Of a stretch of 64,000 nucleotides of DNA, positions 8,465 through 16,695 are shown piece after piece. The position numbers and the translations under genes are program-made. Below the pieces are notes generated by a model that was given only the letters and a program-made list of their open reading frames with translations, ran no database searches and was not told the DNA's origin. Origin of the DNA: Serratia fonticola (GTDB lineage: Bacteria; Pseudomonadota; Gammaproteobacteria; Enterobacterales; Enterobacteriaceae); NCBI RefSeq assembly GCF_001006005.1, contig NZ_CP011254.1:4836001-4900000 (forward strand). The letters run 5' to 3'. Each line of letters starts with the position of its first letter. The stretch's first letter is position 1.

Positions 8465-10165
8465 CTAAAGATGAGCGGCAATATAGCGCTGATAGCGGGC
8501 AGGCTTCAGCCGCGTCAGATCCACCAACACCAAACCATCGATACAGTGGTTGAACGCCGGATCGGTACCGAAGTCGATAAACTGCACGCCGCCAGGTTCA
8601 CACAGCTCGGTGTATTGCTTGTACAAGGTCGGGATCGAACAGCCGAGGTTGCTCAACAGGCTTTTCAGGCGCAGCAAGTCTTGCTGATAATCATCACCGG
8701 CGAACTGGGCCAATACCTGCGGCAAGGAGGCCGGATAAGGTTGCCGTGACTGAGCCATAACATGGTCTGGAGAGAAATAGAGGCGATAGAAGGCAATCAA
8801 CAAATCGCGAGCGGCAACCGGCATACCGCCTGAAATGGATACCGGGCCGAACAGATAGCGATACTGCGGATATTTGGCCAGATAGGCGCCAATGCCGAGC
8901 CACAGGTAATCCAGACCGCGCTTCCCCCAATAGGCCGGTTGAATAAAGCTACGACCCAGCTCAATCCCCTGTTCAAGGATCGGCGTCATATCACGATCGT
9001 AATGGAACAGGCTGTTGCTGTAGATGCCTGCCAGTCCTTTGCTGGCCAACTGCGGTGCCGTGGGGATAAAGCGGTAGGCACCGACAATCTCCAGCTCTTC
9101 CTCATCCCACAGCACCAGGTGATAATAGTCGTCGTCATAGCTGTCCAAATCACGCCGCCGCCCCGAGCCTTCGCCCACGGCACGGAAAGCGATCTCACGC
9201 AGGCGGCCAAGCTCCCGCAGGATCGGTGCTCTGGCCTCCCCCTGACGGCGATAAAGGAAAATGGTTTTGCCATCCGGCGTAACACCCAGTCGCTCGCAGG
9301 CCGCCAACGCTTTTTTCAGCTCAAGGCGATCTTCCGCCAAGGCGATGGCCGATTCGCTGGTAAACAGTCCCGGCCTCCCCTGACCAAGCCGATAGACATG
9401 GCGACGGAAACGCTCGGCGAGATCGCGTGCTTGAGTATGGCCATCATGCCAATGGGCAAACGGAATGCGCCCGCCGATGCGGATTTTGATCCGTCCGCCC
9501 TGCTGTTTGAACATCTCGCGCACCAACAGCAAGGTGGATAAAGGGCGATAAATCAGCGAGGTCAAATAGAACAGGCCGCTGTTTCTGGCGCTGATATGGA
9601 TGGGTACGATCGGTGCCCGCGCCTTGGCAGCCAACCGCAGAAATCCGGTATGCCAGTGGCCATCGCGTATCCCTTTGGGACTCATGCGGGACACTTCCCC
9701 CGCCGGGAACAGGATCAGCACACCCTGATTATCCAACTGGGCCTGCATGGCTGCGATCTGCTGGCGGTTGGTACGATTGCCCAGGTTATCAACCGGTACA
9801 AACAGATTACGTAAGGGTTCGATACAGCTCAGTAGCTGGTTGGCCACTACCTTGACGTCTGGCCGTACCGCCGCCACCGTCCGCAACAGCACCAAGCCAT
9901 CCAGCGAACCAATGGGATGGTTGGCAACCAACACCACTGGGCCTTGGCTGGGGATGTTTTCCAAATCCCCATCAACCAGTTCACAACTCAAATGAAAGTA
10001 GTCCACCACCTGCTCGATCAGATCCAACCCTTTCAGGTGCGGATAGTCGGCGGCAAACTGTCTGAATTCTTTTTCACGCAGTAAGGTTCTTAGCAGGCTT
10101 CGCTGCCAGGCAGGGGGAGAATGCTGTGGGAAGACATCTTGCAGCAGGCTATCCAAAGTAAACAT
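8465..10165 (-). CDS. olsF: Bifunctional acyltransferase for ornithine lipid synthesis, OlsF type
   Basis: A 566-residue fusion. The N-terminal half is a PlsC-like 1-acyl transferase domain with NHPIGSLDG at residues 82-90 (a version of the acyltransferase HxxxxD motif) and an FPAGE block near 150. The C-terminal half (about 300-560) is an OlsB/hemolysin-type GNAT domain with EIVGAYRFIP and a LGRSFIQPAYWGKRGLDYLW segment. This domain order is that of OlsF, shown in Serratia proteamaculans to make ornithine lipids by N-acylating ornithine and then O-acylating lyso-ornithine lipid. It acts at the inner membrane. A GGAG ribosome binding site precedes the ATG. The assignment rests on architecture, because alignment was not possible. 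Confidence 0.78.
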   Translation of the reverse strand: MFTLDSLLQDVFPQHSPPAWQRSLLRTLLREKEFRQFAADYPHLKGLDLIEQVVDYFHLSCELVDGDLENIPSQGPVVLVANHPIGSLDGLVLLRTVAAVRPDVKVVANQLLSCIEPLRNLFVPVDNLGNRTNRQQIAAMQAQLDNQGVLILFPAGEVSRMSPKGIRDGHWHTGFLRLAAKARAPIVPIHISARNSGLFYLTSLIYRPLSTLLLVREMFKQQGGRIKIRIGGRIPFAHWHDGHTQARDLAERFRRHVYRLGQGRPGLFTSESAIALAEDRLELKKALAACERLGVTPDGKTIFLYRRQGEARAPILRELGRLREIAFRAVGEGSGRRRDLDSYDDDYYHLVLWDEEELEIVGAYRFIPTAPQLASKGLAGIYSNSLFHYDRDMTPILEQGIELGRSFIQPAYWGKRGLDYLWLGIGAYLAKYPQYRYLFGPVSISGGMPVAARDLLIAFYRLYFSPDHVMAQSRQPYPASLPQVLAQFAGDDYQQDLLRLKSLLSNLGCSIPTLYKQYTELCEPGGVQFIDFGTDPAFNHCIDGLVLVDLTRLKPARYQRYIAAHL

Positions 10166-10258
10166 CGGGTCATCTCCTGGCCTAGTCGCTGAAAACTTAA
10201 GCCAGCGTCATGACCTGAACATGATCGTTTGATGACGAAAAGATGAAATCAGGCGTCA

Positions 10259-10278
10259 GGGGCGAGAATGCTCGCCCC
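10259..10278. terminator. Hairpin downstream of the GH123-like gene
   Basis: A perfect 8-bp stem, GGGGCGAG/CTCGCCCC, with a 4-base loop lies 14 bp beyond the stop of the minus-strand GH123-like gene and ahead of olsF. No U-run follows on the minus strand, so termination would be incomplete or Rho-aided. Confidence 0.4.
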
Positions 10279-10291
10279 TCTATCCTCTGCT

Positions 10292-11953
10292 TTACAGAGC
10301 CGCCTCTATACGGGCGTTAACCTGTTCGCGCAGCCGCAGTAGCACAGAGGCTTGATGAGGGTAACGTTTGAAGGTGATGCGCATACCCAGTTGTTGATCG
10401 ATCAACTGCTCCACCGTGGCGCGATCGGTCAGGCTCTCCAACAACTGCAACGCCCGCAGATCCTGCAACCCCTGATGGAACACCCGCAAGCGCAGCGATT
10501 CTATCGGCATGAAATCCGGCCCAGGGTAAACCACAAAAGGATCGCCAGAGGGGAAGGCGTTGCCGCTGTCGGTTACCGCATAGGGATTCAGTTTCTCCCG
10601 GGAATGGCTGCTGTTATAGAAGTTGTAGCCCCAGTGGAGGAAACCGCTGATGTTATAGAGGTAAAGCTGGATACCCAGAATGCGGTTGCGGGCCGAAGGC
10701 TGAGCAAAGAAGCGGTTGGCCACCTCGGTTCTTTGCACGCAGCAGTAATAGGCCCACAGCTGCGGGGTTTGATGCTCAAGGAACGGCTCGATATGATCGG
10801 TGGCTACTACTGGGGTTTCTACCAACCCGCGCTGATAGAAGTCAAAGTCCGAGAGCGCATCGAAAGTGCGGAACCCCTCCAGCAAAGGCCGCAGTGAATC
10901 GCTGGCGCGTTGGTAAGCGGCGATATTTTCCAATTTGGGCTCATCCGAGATGTGGAACCACACCTGCCGTTGCAGATCCCGGGCCCGGAACCAACCGGTC
11001 AACGCTGGCATCAATGCCTGCAGAAACTGCTGATATTCGCTGCCGTGGGCATCGGTATGCCAACCAAACAACAGCTGCAATTCCCCCGCGACCTCAACCA
11101 TAATTTTGGGCGCATGCGCTGCGCCCCATTGGGTAAACAGGTGGGCAATTTCGAAGTGTTCGATCCCCTCCTCCTGCGCCAGCGCTACCCACTGCGCCAA
11201 CCGTTCAAAATCGAATTGATAACCCGCTGCGCTGCGTTTCACCCCAACCAGCTGCACGCTGGTGCGTTCGCCACCGATGGCGGTATCCAGCGGCGGCGTA
11301 AAGATCGGCGTTAGCAGCATATTCACGCCATTTGCCACCGCGTTGCGTACCAAGTTACGCACCGCCTGCCAGTATTGCGGGCTGAACACTGCAATCTGAT
11401 AATAGTCCGCCAAACAGTCGGTATGTAACCATTCGGTATGTAGCAACCTCTGCTTTGGCAAGGCGGCGGGCACTACATGCAGCGTCATGCTGGCTGCGGC
11501 CAGCTCTTCCCCCGTCTCTTGATCGAACAACCGCAGCGTTAGCGGATAGTCGCCACCGGCAATACCCTGCGCTGGCGGCGTAAAGGTCAGCCACAGGCTG
11601 GCGTAATAACGGCAGGCGGCAAAAAAACGCCGATCCTGAATGGGCATCAGCGGGTCGGGAAATAGGCCAGGCTCGGTCGTCAGATAGTTCTCATCGGCCT
11701 CGGCATAACAGGGAAAGTGGCTGGGCACCGACTGCACATGGCGCACGCTGATATCATCGGCCAATTCCCCCTCAAGTTGATAGCGTAATTCCCGACGGGT
11801 TTCATTATCCTCGCGGTACAGACAATACACGCCTTGCCATGAGAGGGTCTCATTATTCAGACAGCTGAATTGGTTTTGCTGTTCCACCTGCGGTGCGGCT
11901 TGGCGATGAAATATCTTCTCCAGGCAATGGGTAAATAGTAGCGTGAGACGCAT
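10292..11953 (-). CDS. GH123/DUF4091 family glycoside hydrolase, likely beta-N-acetylgalactosaminidase
   Basis: A 553-residue protein of the DUF4091 group, now recognised as the glycoside hydrolase 123 catalytic domain. The key evidence is VWFHISDEP, which gives an adjacent Asp337-Glu338 pair. In characterised GH123 enzymes such a pair positions the 2-acetamido group and acts as acid/base. An N-terminal beta-rich region (about 40-165) precedes the barrel. No convincing signal peptide is visible, so the enzyme probably acts in the cytoplasm on imported oligosaccharides. It is divergent from the sugar ABC operon across a 461-bp regulatory region. Known GH123 enzymes release terminal beta-GalNAc. 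The substrate here is inferred from family and from the agaS/aldolase genes nearby. Confidence 0.72.
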   Translation of the reverse strand: MRLTLLFTHCLEKIFHRQAAPQVEQQNQFSCLNNETLSWQGVYCLYREDNETRRELRYQLEGELADDISVRHVQSVPSHFPCYAEADENYLTTEPGLFPDPLMPIQDRRFFAACRYYASLWLTFTPPAQGIAGGDYPLTLRLFDQETGEELAAASMTLHVVPAALPKQRLLHTEWLHTDCLADYYQIAVFSPQYWQAVRNLVRNAVANGVNMLLTPIFTPPLDTAIGGERTSVQLVGVKRSAAGYQFDFERLAQWVALAQEEGIEHFEIAHLFTQWGAAHAPKIMVEVAGELQLLFGWHTDAHGSEYQQFLQALMPALTGWFRARDLQRQVWFHISDEPKLENIAAYQRASDSLRPLLEGFRTFDALSDFDFYQRGLVETPVVATDHIEPFLEHQTPQLWAYYCCVQRTEVANRFFAQPSARNRILGIQLYLYNISGFLHWGYNFYNSSHSREKLNPYAVTDSGNAFPSGDPFVVYPGPDFMPIESLRLRVFHQGLQDLRALQLLESLTDRATVEQLIDQQLGMRITFKRYPHQASVLLRLREQVNARIEAAL

Positions 11954-12414
11954 AATAGCTGCCCTGTTTTATTTTACGGTAGGATTGAATTAATTTCAGG
12001 CTAGCGTGTTTTTTCACCACAGGCAATATAGGCCAACAAAAAAAGCCAGCGAACACCCTCTCACCCGGCAAAAAATTAATTTTTTTGTTTATTTGCATCA
12101 CAAAAATGAAAGATGCCGCGGCCTGCACAATAAAAACGTTTTTAATCCCCATTATGGTGCAAGGGTTATCAGTTAATCCTATGACCCCAGCAAGCCATAA
12201 CTGCCGCCCGACAACGGATTTTCGCCCTTCGACATTAACAATTCATCAACAAAAAAGGCTTTCGGTTGGTGGCTTTGACCTTTCGTTGTTAACAACAGTG
12301 AAAGATACATGCCCCATTTTTGGGCAAAATGGCCGCATTGACACATTGAAAGTTAAGGGATAGAAAGAAATCACGTTCACAAAAAATGTATTCGCCGACA
12401 CCGAGGGTAAAGCA
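11954..12414. promoter_or_regulatory. Divergent control region between GH123-like gene and sugar ABC operon
   Basis: 461 bp without a credible gene. It is AT-rich in its first half, including an A/T run near 12070-12090. Two CTTTCG-type boxes lie at 12259-12290, about 125-155 bp ahead of the binding-protein gene. No clear CRP site was found. A GAGGGTAA ribosome binding site sits before 12415. Confidence 0.6.
12259..12290 (+). promoter_or_regulatory. Candidate AgaR-type operator, two boxes
   Basis: CTTTCGGTTGG at 12259-12269 and CTTTCGTTGTT at 12280-12290 are direct repeats starting 21 bp apart, two helical turns. The first box occurs again, inverted, ahead of the DeoR/AgaR-type gene (19054-19064), and the CTTTCGTTG core recurs inverted at 19148-19156. 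E. coli AgaR operators are likewise built on TTTCRTTT-like repeats, as remembered from the literature. Confidence 0.55.
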
Positions 12415-13668
12415 ATGTCACCTAGAAAAAACGCCGGACGTTTTCTGTTGCATTCCGCTGTTGCAGCCGCTTTATTGTTGCCGACCATGTTATATGCCGC
12501 CGATCAGATAACATTACGTTATGCAGTTTGGGATCGAAACCAATTACCTGCCGAACAGGAAATTGCCAAACGATTTGAACAGGCCAACCCGAATATCAAA
12601 GTGGAAATAGAATTAACCCCCGCTGCACAATACTTTGTTAAATTAGATTCTGCCGCCGCCGGCGGTGTCGCGCCGGATATATTCTGGATTAACATGCCCT
12701 ATTTTGTGCAATATGCCAAAAACGGCATTATGCAACCGCTGGGCGATTATTTAAAAGACGGCACGGTCAATCTGGATAATATCGTTGCCAGCTCCGTTAA
12801 GGCTTATCAATACGACGGCCAACAGATGGCCATCCCGCGCGACGTCGATTCCATTGCCGTGTGGTACAACAAAAAACTGTTCGATCAGGCCGGCGTCAGC
12901 TATCCCACCAGCGACTGGACCTGGGACGACATGAAGAAAAAGGCCGCCGAATTGCAAACCGGCCTGAAGGGCAGCGCCTTCCCGCTGGTGATGGATCTCA
13001 GTATCGACGGCCAGGACAGCTATATGAACCTGCTGTTCCAGAAAGGCAATCATATCGTGCCAAAAGATGGCCAACCGACCGATATCGCCAACGACAACGC
13101 CATCTGGGTCTACCAGCAGCTACAAGGGATGATGAAAGACGGCCTGATGCCAACCGCCCAGCAGATGAGCGAAGTGAAGACCGAAAACATCTTCCAGTCC
13201 AACCGCGCCGCCATGGTGTATGCCGGTTCCTGGCTGGCCGCACCGTTCGCCAACAATCCGCTGATCAACGAGCACATCGGCGTGGTGATGATGCCGAAGA
13301 TCGAGCGCCAGTCTGGCGTGGCCCACAGTCTGGCCTATGCCATGTCCGCCAAGAGCGACCACAAGCAGGAAGCCTGGAAGTACATCGAGTTTATGAGCAG
13401 CGAAGCCTCGCAAGCCACCCTGGCGAAGGTAGTGATCCCGGCCAACAAGATCGCGGCTAAAGCCTGGGCGGAGGAAGTCAAAAAGGTTGACGTCACTCCG
13501 TACATCCAAACGCTGGAAGTGACCGAGGCCTATCCAACCGCAGGCACCAACACACCGAAGTGGCAAAACATGTGGATCGGCAGCCTGAAGAAAATCTTTA
13601 TGGGCGCGGATGCCCGTACGGAAATGGATAAATCGATCAAGAAGATCGAACGCATCATGGAGCAGTAA
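12415..13668 (+). CDS. Sugar ABC transporter periplasmic binding protein, cluster 1 (MalE/UgpB type)
   Basis: A 417-residue solute-binding protein for an oligosaccharide-type importer. A signal peptide is clear: basic MSPRKNAGR, a hydrophobic core, and likely cleavage near residue 28 after LYA. The mature part starts with ITLRYAVWDRNQ and contains typical SBP_bac_1 features: APDIFWINMP, VAVWYNKKLFDQAGVSYP-like text, and WTWDDMKKKA. No lipobox is present, so it is soluble in the periplasm. It opens a six-gene operon. The substrate is probably an amino-sugar oligosaccharide judged by the neighbouring GH123-like enzyme, AgaS and aldolase, which is an inference. Confidence 0.9.
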   Translation: MSPRKNAGRFLLHSAVAAALLLPTMLYAADQITLRYAVWDRNQLPAEQEIAKRFEQANPNIKVEIELTPAAQYFVKLDSAAAGGVAPDIFWINMPYFVQYAKNGIMQPLGDYLKDGTVNLDNIVASSVKAYQYDGQQMAIPRDVDSIAVWYNKKLFDQAGVSYPTSDWTWDDMKKKAAELQTGLKGSAFPLVMDLSIDGQDSYMNLLFQKGNHIVPKDGQPTDIANDNAIWVYQQLQGMMKDGLMPTAQQMSEVKTENIFQSNRAAMVYAGSWLAAPFANNPLINEHIGVVMMPKIERQSGVAHSLAYAMSAKSDHKQEAWKYIEFMSSEASQATLAKVVIPANKIAAKAWAEEVKKVDVTPYIQTLEVTEAYPTAGTNTPKWQNMWIGSLKKIFMGADARTEMDKSIKKIERIMEQ

Positions 13669-13675
13669 TTCCCCG

Positions 13676-13711
13676 CGCTACGGCCTGCCTACCCGAAGGC
13701 AGGCCGTAGCG
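13676..13711. repeat. Perfect 15-bp stem-loop between binding protein and permease genes
   Basis: Arms 13676-13690 and 13697-13711 are perfectly complementary (core CTACGGCCTGCCT) around a 6-base loop, ACCCGA. The stem begins 7 bp after the binding-protein stop and has no U-run. Such intercistronic stems after malE-like genes protect the upstream mRNA and allow more binding protein than permease to be made. That role is inferred here. Confidence 0.75.
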
Positions 13712-13746
13712 GAAACACTGAGCAGTCAAAGGTGAGGAATGGCGAC

Positions 13747-14688
13747 ATGTCGCTGGCAGAAACGGCTACGGCCAACATAAAACAGGCAAAGAGCAAACCT
13801 CGTGCCGCATTAAGCCGCCTGGAGCGAGCCGAACGCTTCTGGGGCTGGGTGATGATCCTGCCGCTGGTGATCGGCCTGACGGTGTTTTACTTCATCCCGT
13901 TTTTACAGAACATTGTTTACAGCTTTACCGACCTCAACCAGTTTATGAGCTGGACGACCATCAGCTTTGACAACTACATCAACCTGTTTGAGGACGATGA
14001 CTTCTATACCGCCGCCTTCAACACCCTGTTTTATGTGGTGGTGTGCGTACCGGTGATCTTGCTGCTGTCGTTGCTGCTGGCGATTGGGCTGAACCAGAAC
14101 ATTCGCGGCAAAGCGTTGTTGCGCACCCTGCTGTTTCTACCGGCGGTGACCATGCCTGCCGCAGTGGCAATGGTGTGGCAGTGGTTGTTCAACAAGGATT
14201 TTGGCCTGATTAACCAGGGGCTAAACCTGCTGCACATTGCGCCGGTCGCCTGGCTCTCCGATCCGGACGTGGTACGCATCAGCGTGTCCATCATCATTAT
14301 CTGGTCGTCGCTGGCGCTGAAAATCATCATCCTGCTGGCCGGTTTGCAAAGTATCCCCCGCCAGTTGTATGAAGCCGCCGATATCGACGGTATCAGCACC
14401 CTGCGCCGTTTCTTCTTTATCACGCTGCCGATGATGGTGCCGACGCTGTTCTTTGTGTCGGTGATGAGCTTTATCGAGATCCTGCAAATCTTTGACGTGG
14501 TGTTCCTGATGTTCGACCGCGCCCTGGTGGAAGGTGACGTGATGACCATCACCAACCTGTTCTACAAATACGCCTTCTATCTGCAAGAGAAAGGCTACGC
14601 CTCTGCCATTACCGTGGTGCTGTTCGCCGTGACGCTGGTGATCACACTGGTGCAGATGGCGATTGGCAAACGCCTGAGAGTGAGCTGA
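13747..14688 (+). CDS. Sugar ABC transporter permease, MalF/UgpA type
   Basis: A 313-residue inner-membrane permease with six predicted membrane segments, the first at VMILPLVIGLTVFYFIPFL. The ABC-coupling EAA loop is YEAADIDGISTLRRFFFITLP, near residue 210. It pairs with the following MalG-type permease. A GTG at 13732 is in frame, but it overlaps the GAGG ribosome binding site (13735-13738), which serves the ATG at 13747. Shorter than MalF of E. coli, it has no large periplasmic insert, as usual for UgpA-like proteins. Confidence 0.92.
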   Translation: MSLAETATANIKQAKSKPRAALSRLERAERFWGWVMILPLVIGLTVFYFIPFLQNIVYSFTDLNQFMSWTTISFDNYINLFEDDDFYTAAFNTLFYVVVCVPVILLLSLLLAIGLNQNIRGKALLRTLLFLPAVTMPAAVAMVWQWLFNKDFGLINQGLNLLHIAPVAWLSDPDVVRISVSIIIIWSSLALKIIILLAGLQSIPRQLYEAADIDGISTLRRFFFITLPMMVPTLFFVSVMSFIEILQIFDVVFLMFDRALVEGDVMTITNLFYKYAFYLQEKGYASAITVVLFAVTLVITLVQMAIGKRLRVS

Positions 14689-14698
14689 GGAGCCATTG

Positions 14699-15517
14699 AT
14701 GACGATAAGCAAACGAGCCCTGGTCTATCTGTTTATGACGCTGGCGGCGCTGGCCTCGGTGGTGCCTTTTATCTGGATGTTGGTGACCTCGCTGAAAACC
14801 CAGGCCGAAAGCATTCAGATCCCGCTGACCCTGCTGCCGGAAAACCCCAGCTTGCAGGCCTACGGCAAGATCATGCGCGAGATCCCTTTCGCGGATTTTT
14901 ATATCAACTCGCTGCTGGCCACCTTCTCCACCGTGACGCTGCAAATGGTGATCGCCACCATGGCCGCGTATGGCTTCTCCCGCCTGCACTTTCGTGGCCG
15001 TGACGCGGTGTTCCTGGTGTGCATCTCGATCCTGATGGTGCCCGGCCAGGCATTTCTAATCCCGCAGTTCCTGGTGGTGCAGAAAATGGGGCTGGTTAAC
15101 AGCATTACCGGCCTGGTGCTGCCGGGGATCTTCAGTATTTACGCCACCTTCCTGCTGCGGCAGTTCTTCCTGGCGGTACCTAAGGAAATGGAGGAAGCGG
15201 CGCTGATCGACGGTTACAGCTACTTCGCCATCTTCTGGCGCATCATGCTGCCGCTGATCCGCCCCGGCATCATCGCCTGCATCATCATTAACGGTTTGTG
15301 GAGCTGGAATAACCTGATGTGGCCACTGATCGTCAACACCACGACCGAGAAATTGACGCTGCCGGTGGGCCTGGCTTCGCTGTCCAGCCGTGCCGGAGTG
15401 GAATACCCGCTGCTGATGGCGGGGGCGCTGATGGCGGTGATCCCGATGCTGATGCTGTTCATTCTTTTCCAACGCTATTTCATCCAGGGCATCGCCAGCG
15501 CTGGCGTTAAAGGCTAA
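14699..15517 (+). CDS. Sugar ABC transporter permease, MalG/UgpE type
   Basis: A 272-residue inner-membrane permease with six hydrophobic segments. The EAA loop is MEEAALIDGYSYFAIFWRIMLPL (about residues 163-185), which docks the ATPase. The start ATG at 14699 follows an AGGAG site at 14688-14692. A TTG 3 bp earlier is less likely. Ten base pairs separate it from the partner permease, and the ATPase gene follows after 24 bp, consistent with one transcript. Confidence 0.92.
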   Translation: MTISKRALVYLFMTLAALASVVPFIWMLVTSLKTQAESIQIPLTLLPENPSLQAYGKIMREIPFADFYINSLLATFSTVTLQMVIATMAAYGFSRLHFRGRDAVFLVCISILMVPGQAFLIPQFLVVQKMGLVNSITGLVLPGIFSIYATFLLRQFFLAVPKEMEEAALIDGYSYFAIFWRIMLPLIRPGIIACIIINGLWSWNNLMWPLIVNTTTEKLTLPVGLASLSSRAGVEYPLLMAGALMAVIPMLMLFILFQRYFIQGIASAGVKG

Positions 15518-15541
15518 CCGCGAACAATAAGGTAAACAGAC

Positions 15542-16678
15542 ATGGCCGGTATTCAATTAAACAGTGTGAAAAAGGTCTATCCCAACGGTTTCCGGGCGTT
15601 GCATGGCGTGGATCTGGATATCAAGGACGGAGAGTTTATGGTGTTTGTCGGCCCGTCCGGCTGCGCCAAATCCACCCTGCTGCGCATGATCGCCGGGCTG
15701 GAAAGCGTCAGTGAAGGCCAAATCATGATCCACGACCGCTGCGTTAACGACACCATGCCCAAAGATCGCGGCATCGCTATGGTGTTTCAGAACTATGCGC
15801 TCTATCCGCATATGACCGTCTACAAGAACATGGCCTTTGGGCTGATTGGTAAAGAGAGTAAGGCCGAGATCGACCGGCGGGTGCAGGATGCCGCCGAGAA
15901 GCTGGAAATCACCAACTTGCTGCATCGCAAGCCTGGCCAGCTCTCCGGTGGCCAGTGCCAGCGCGTGGCAGTTGGACGTGCCATCGTGCGTAAACCGAAG
16001 GTGTTCCTGTTCGACGAACCGCTCTCCAACCTGGATGCCAAGCTACGCGTTTCCATGCGCGTGCAGCTCATCGAACTGCACAACCGACTGAAACAGGAAG
16101 GCGCCGCTGCCACCATGGTGTACGTGACGCACGATCAGGTCGAGGCGATGACCATGGGCGACCGCATCTGCGTAATGAATCGGGGCACCATCATGCAGGT
16201 AGACAAGCCGATCAACCTGTATCACCACCCCGCCAACCGTTTTGTCGCCGAGTTTATCGGCAGCCCGTCGATGAACCTGCACGATCTGGACTTGCTGCGT
16301 AATGCTCAGGGAACACAGCTGCGTATCGACGATCGCTATCTGCTGACTCTGCCGCCCGCGCTGGAAAAGCAGTTGGAAAACTATCCGCACCAGCGCGTTT
16401 GCCTGGGTATTCGCCCTGAAGCGCTGCGCCTGTGCGCTGCCGGTACCCAAAACTGTTTCCCGGCCCGCATCGCCACCATTGAACGCATGGGTAACGAAGA
16501 GTTGCTGCACTGCGAACTGGCCGGATTACGCTTCGTGCTGCGGATTGCGTCTCAGCCAGACTGGGAACCGAGCATCGGCGAACAGATCCATTTGACGTTT
16601 GATTTGGCCCGCGCCCACCTGTTCGATCAGGCCAGCGGTGACAACCTGAATAATAACTCTACCCAGTCACTGGGATAA
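15542..16678 (+). CDS. Sugar ABC transporter ATPase, MalK/UgpC type, with altered Walker A
   Basis: A 378-residue ATPase that powers the two permeases. Walker A reads GPSGCAKST (near residue 38), with Ala in place of the usual Gly before the Lys (codon GCC at 15664-15666). The signature is LSGGQCQRVA, Walker B is VFLFDEPLSNLD, and the H-loop is VTHDQVEAM. The C-terminal third (about 240-370) is the TOBE-type regulatory region. Everything except that Gly-to-Ala change is conserved, so it is probably still an active ATPase. MalK-type proteins can serve several importers, but the operon position indicates this importer. Confidence 0.92.
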   Translation: MAGIQLNSVKKVYPNGFRALHGVDLDIKDGEFMVFVGPSGCAKSTLLRMIAGLESVSEGQIMIHDRCVNDTMPKDRGIAMVFQNYALYPHMTVYKNMAFGLIGKESKAEIDRRVQDAAEKLEITNLLHRKPGQLSGGQCQRVAVGRAIVRKPKVFLFDEPLSNLDAKLRVSMRVQLIELHNRLKQEGAAATMVYVTHDQVEAMTMGDRICVMNRGTIMQVDKPINLYHHPANRFVAEFIGSPSMNLHDLDLLRNAQGTQLRIDDRYLLTLPPALEKQLENYPHQRVCLGIRPEALRLCAAGTQNCFPARIATIERMGNEELLHCELAGLRFVLRIASQPDWEPSIGEQIHLTFDLARAHLFDQASGDNLNNNSTQSLG

Positions 16679-16695
16679 TTTGGGAGTACTTTGCA

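Noticed and set aside
14221..15556. Long antisense frames rich in His, Gln and Arg opposite the permease genes
   Set aside because: They are mirror frames of high-GC coding sequence, with compositions unlike real proteins.
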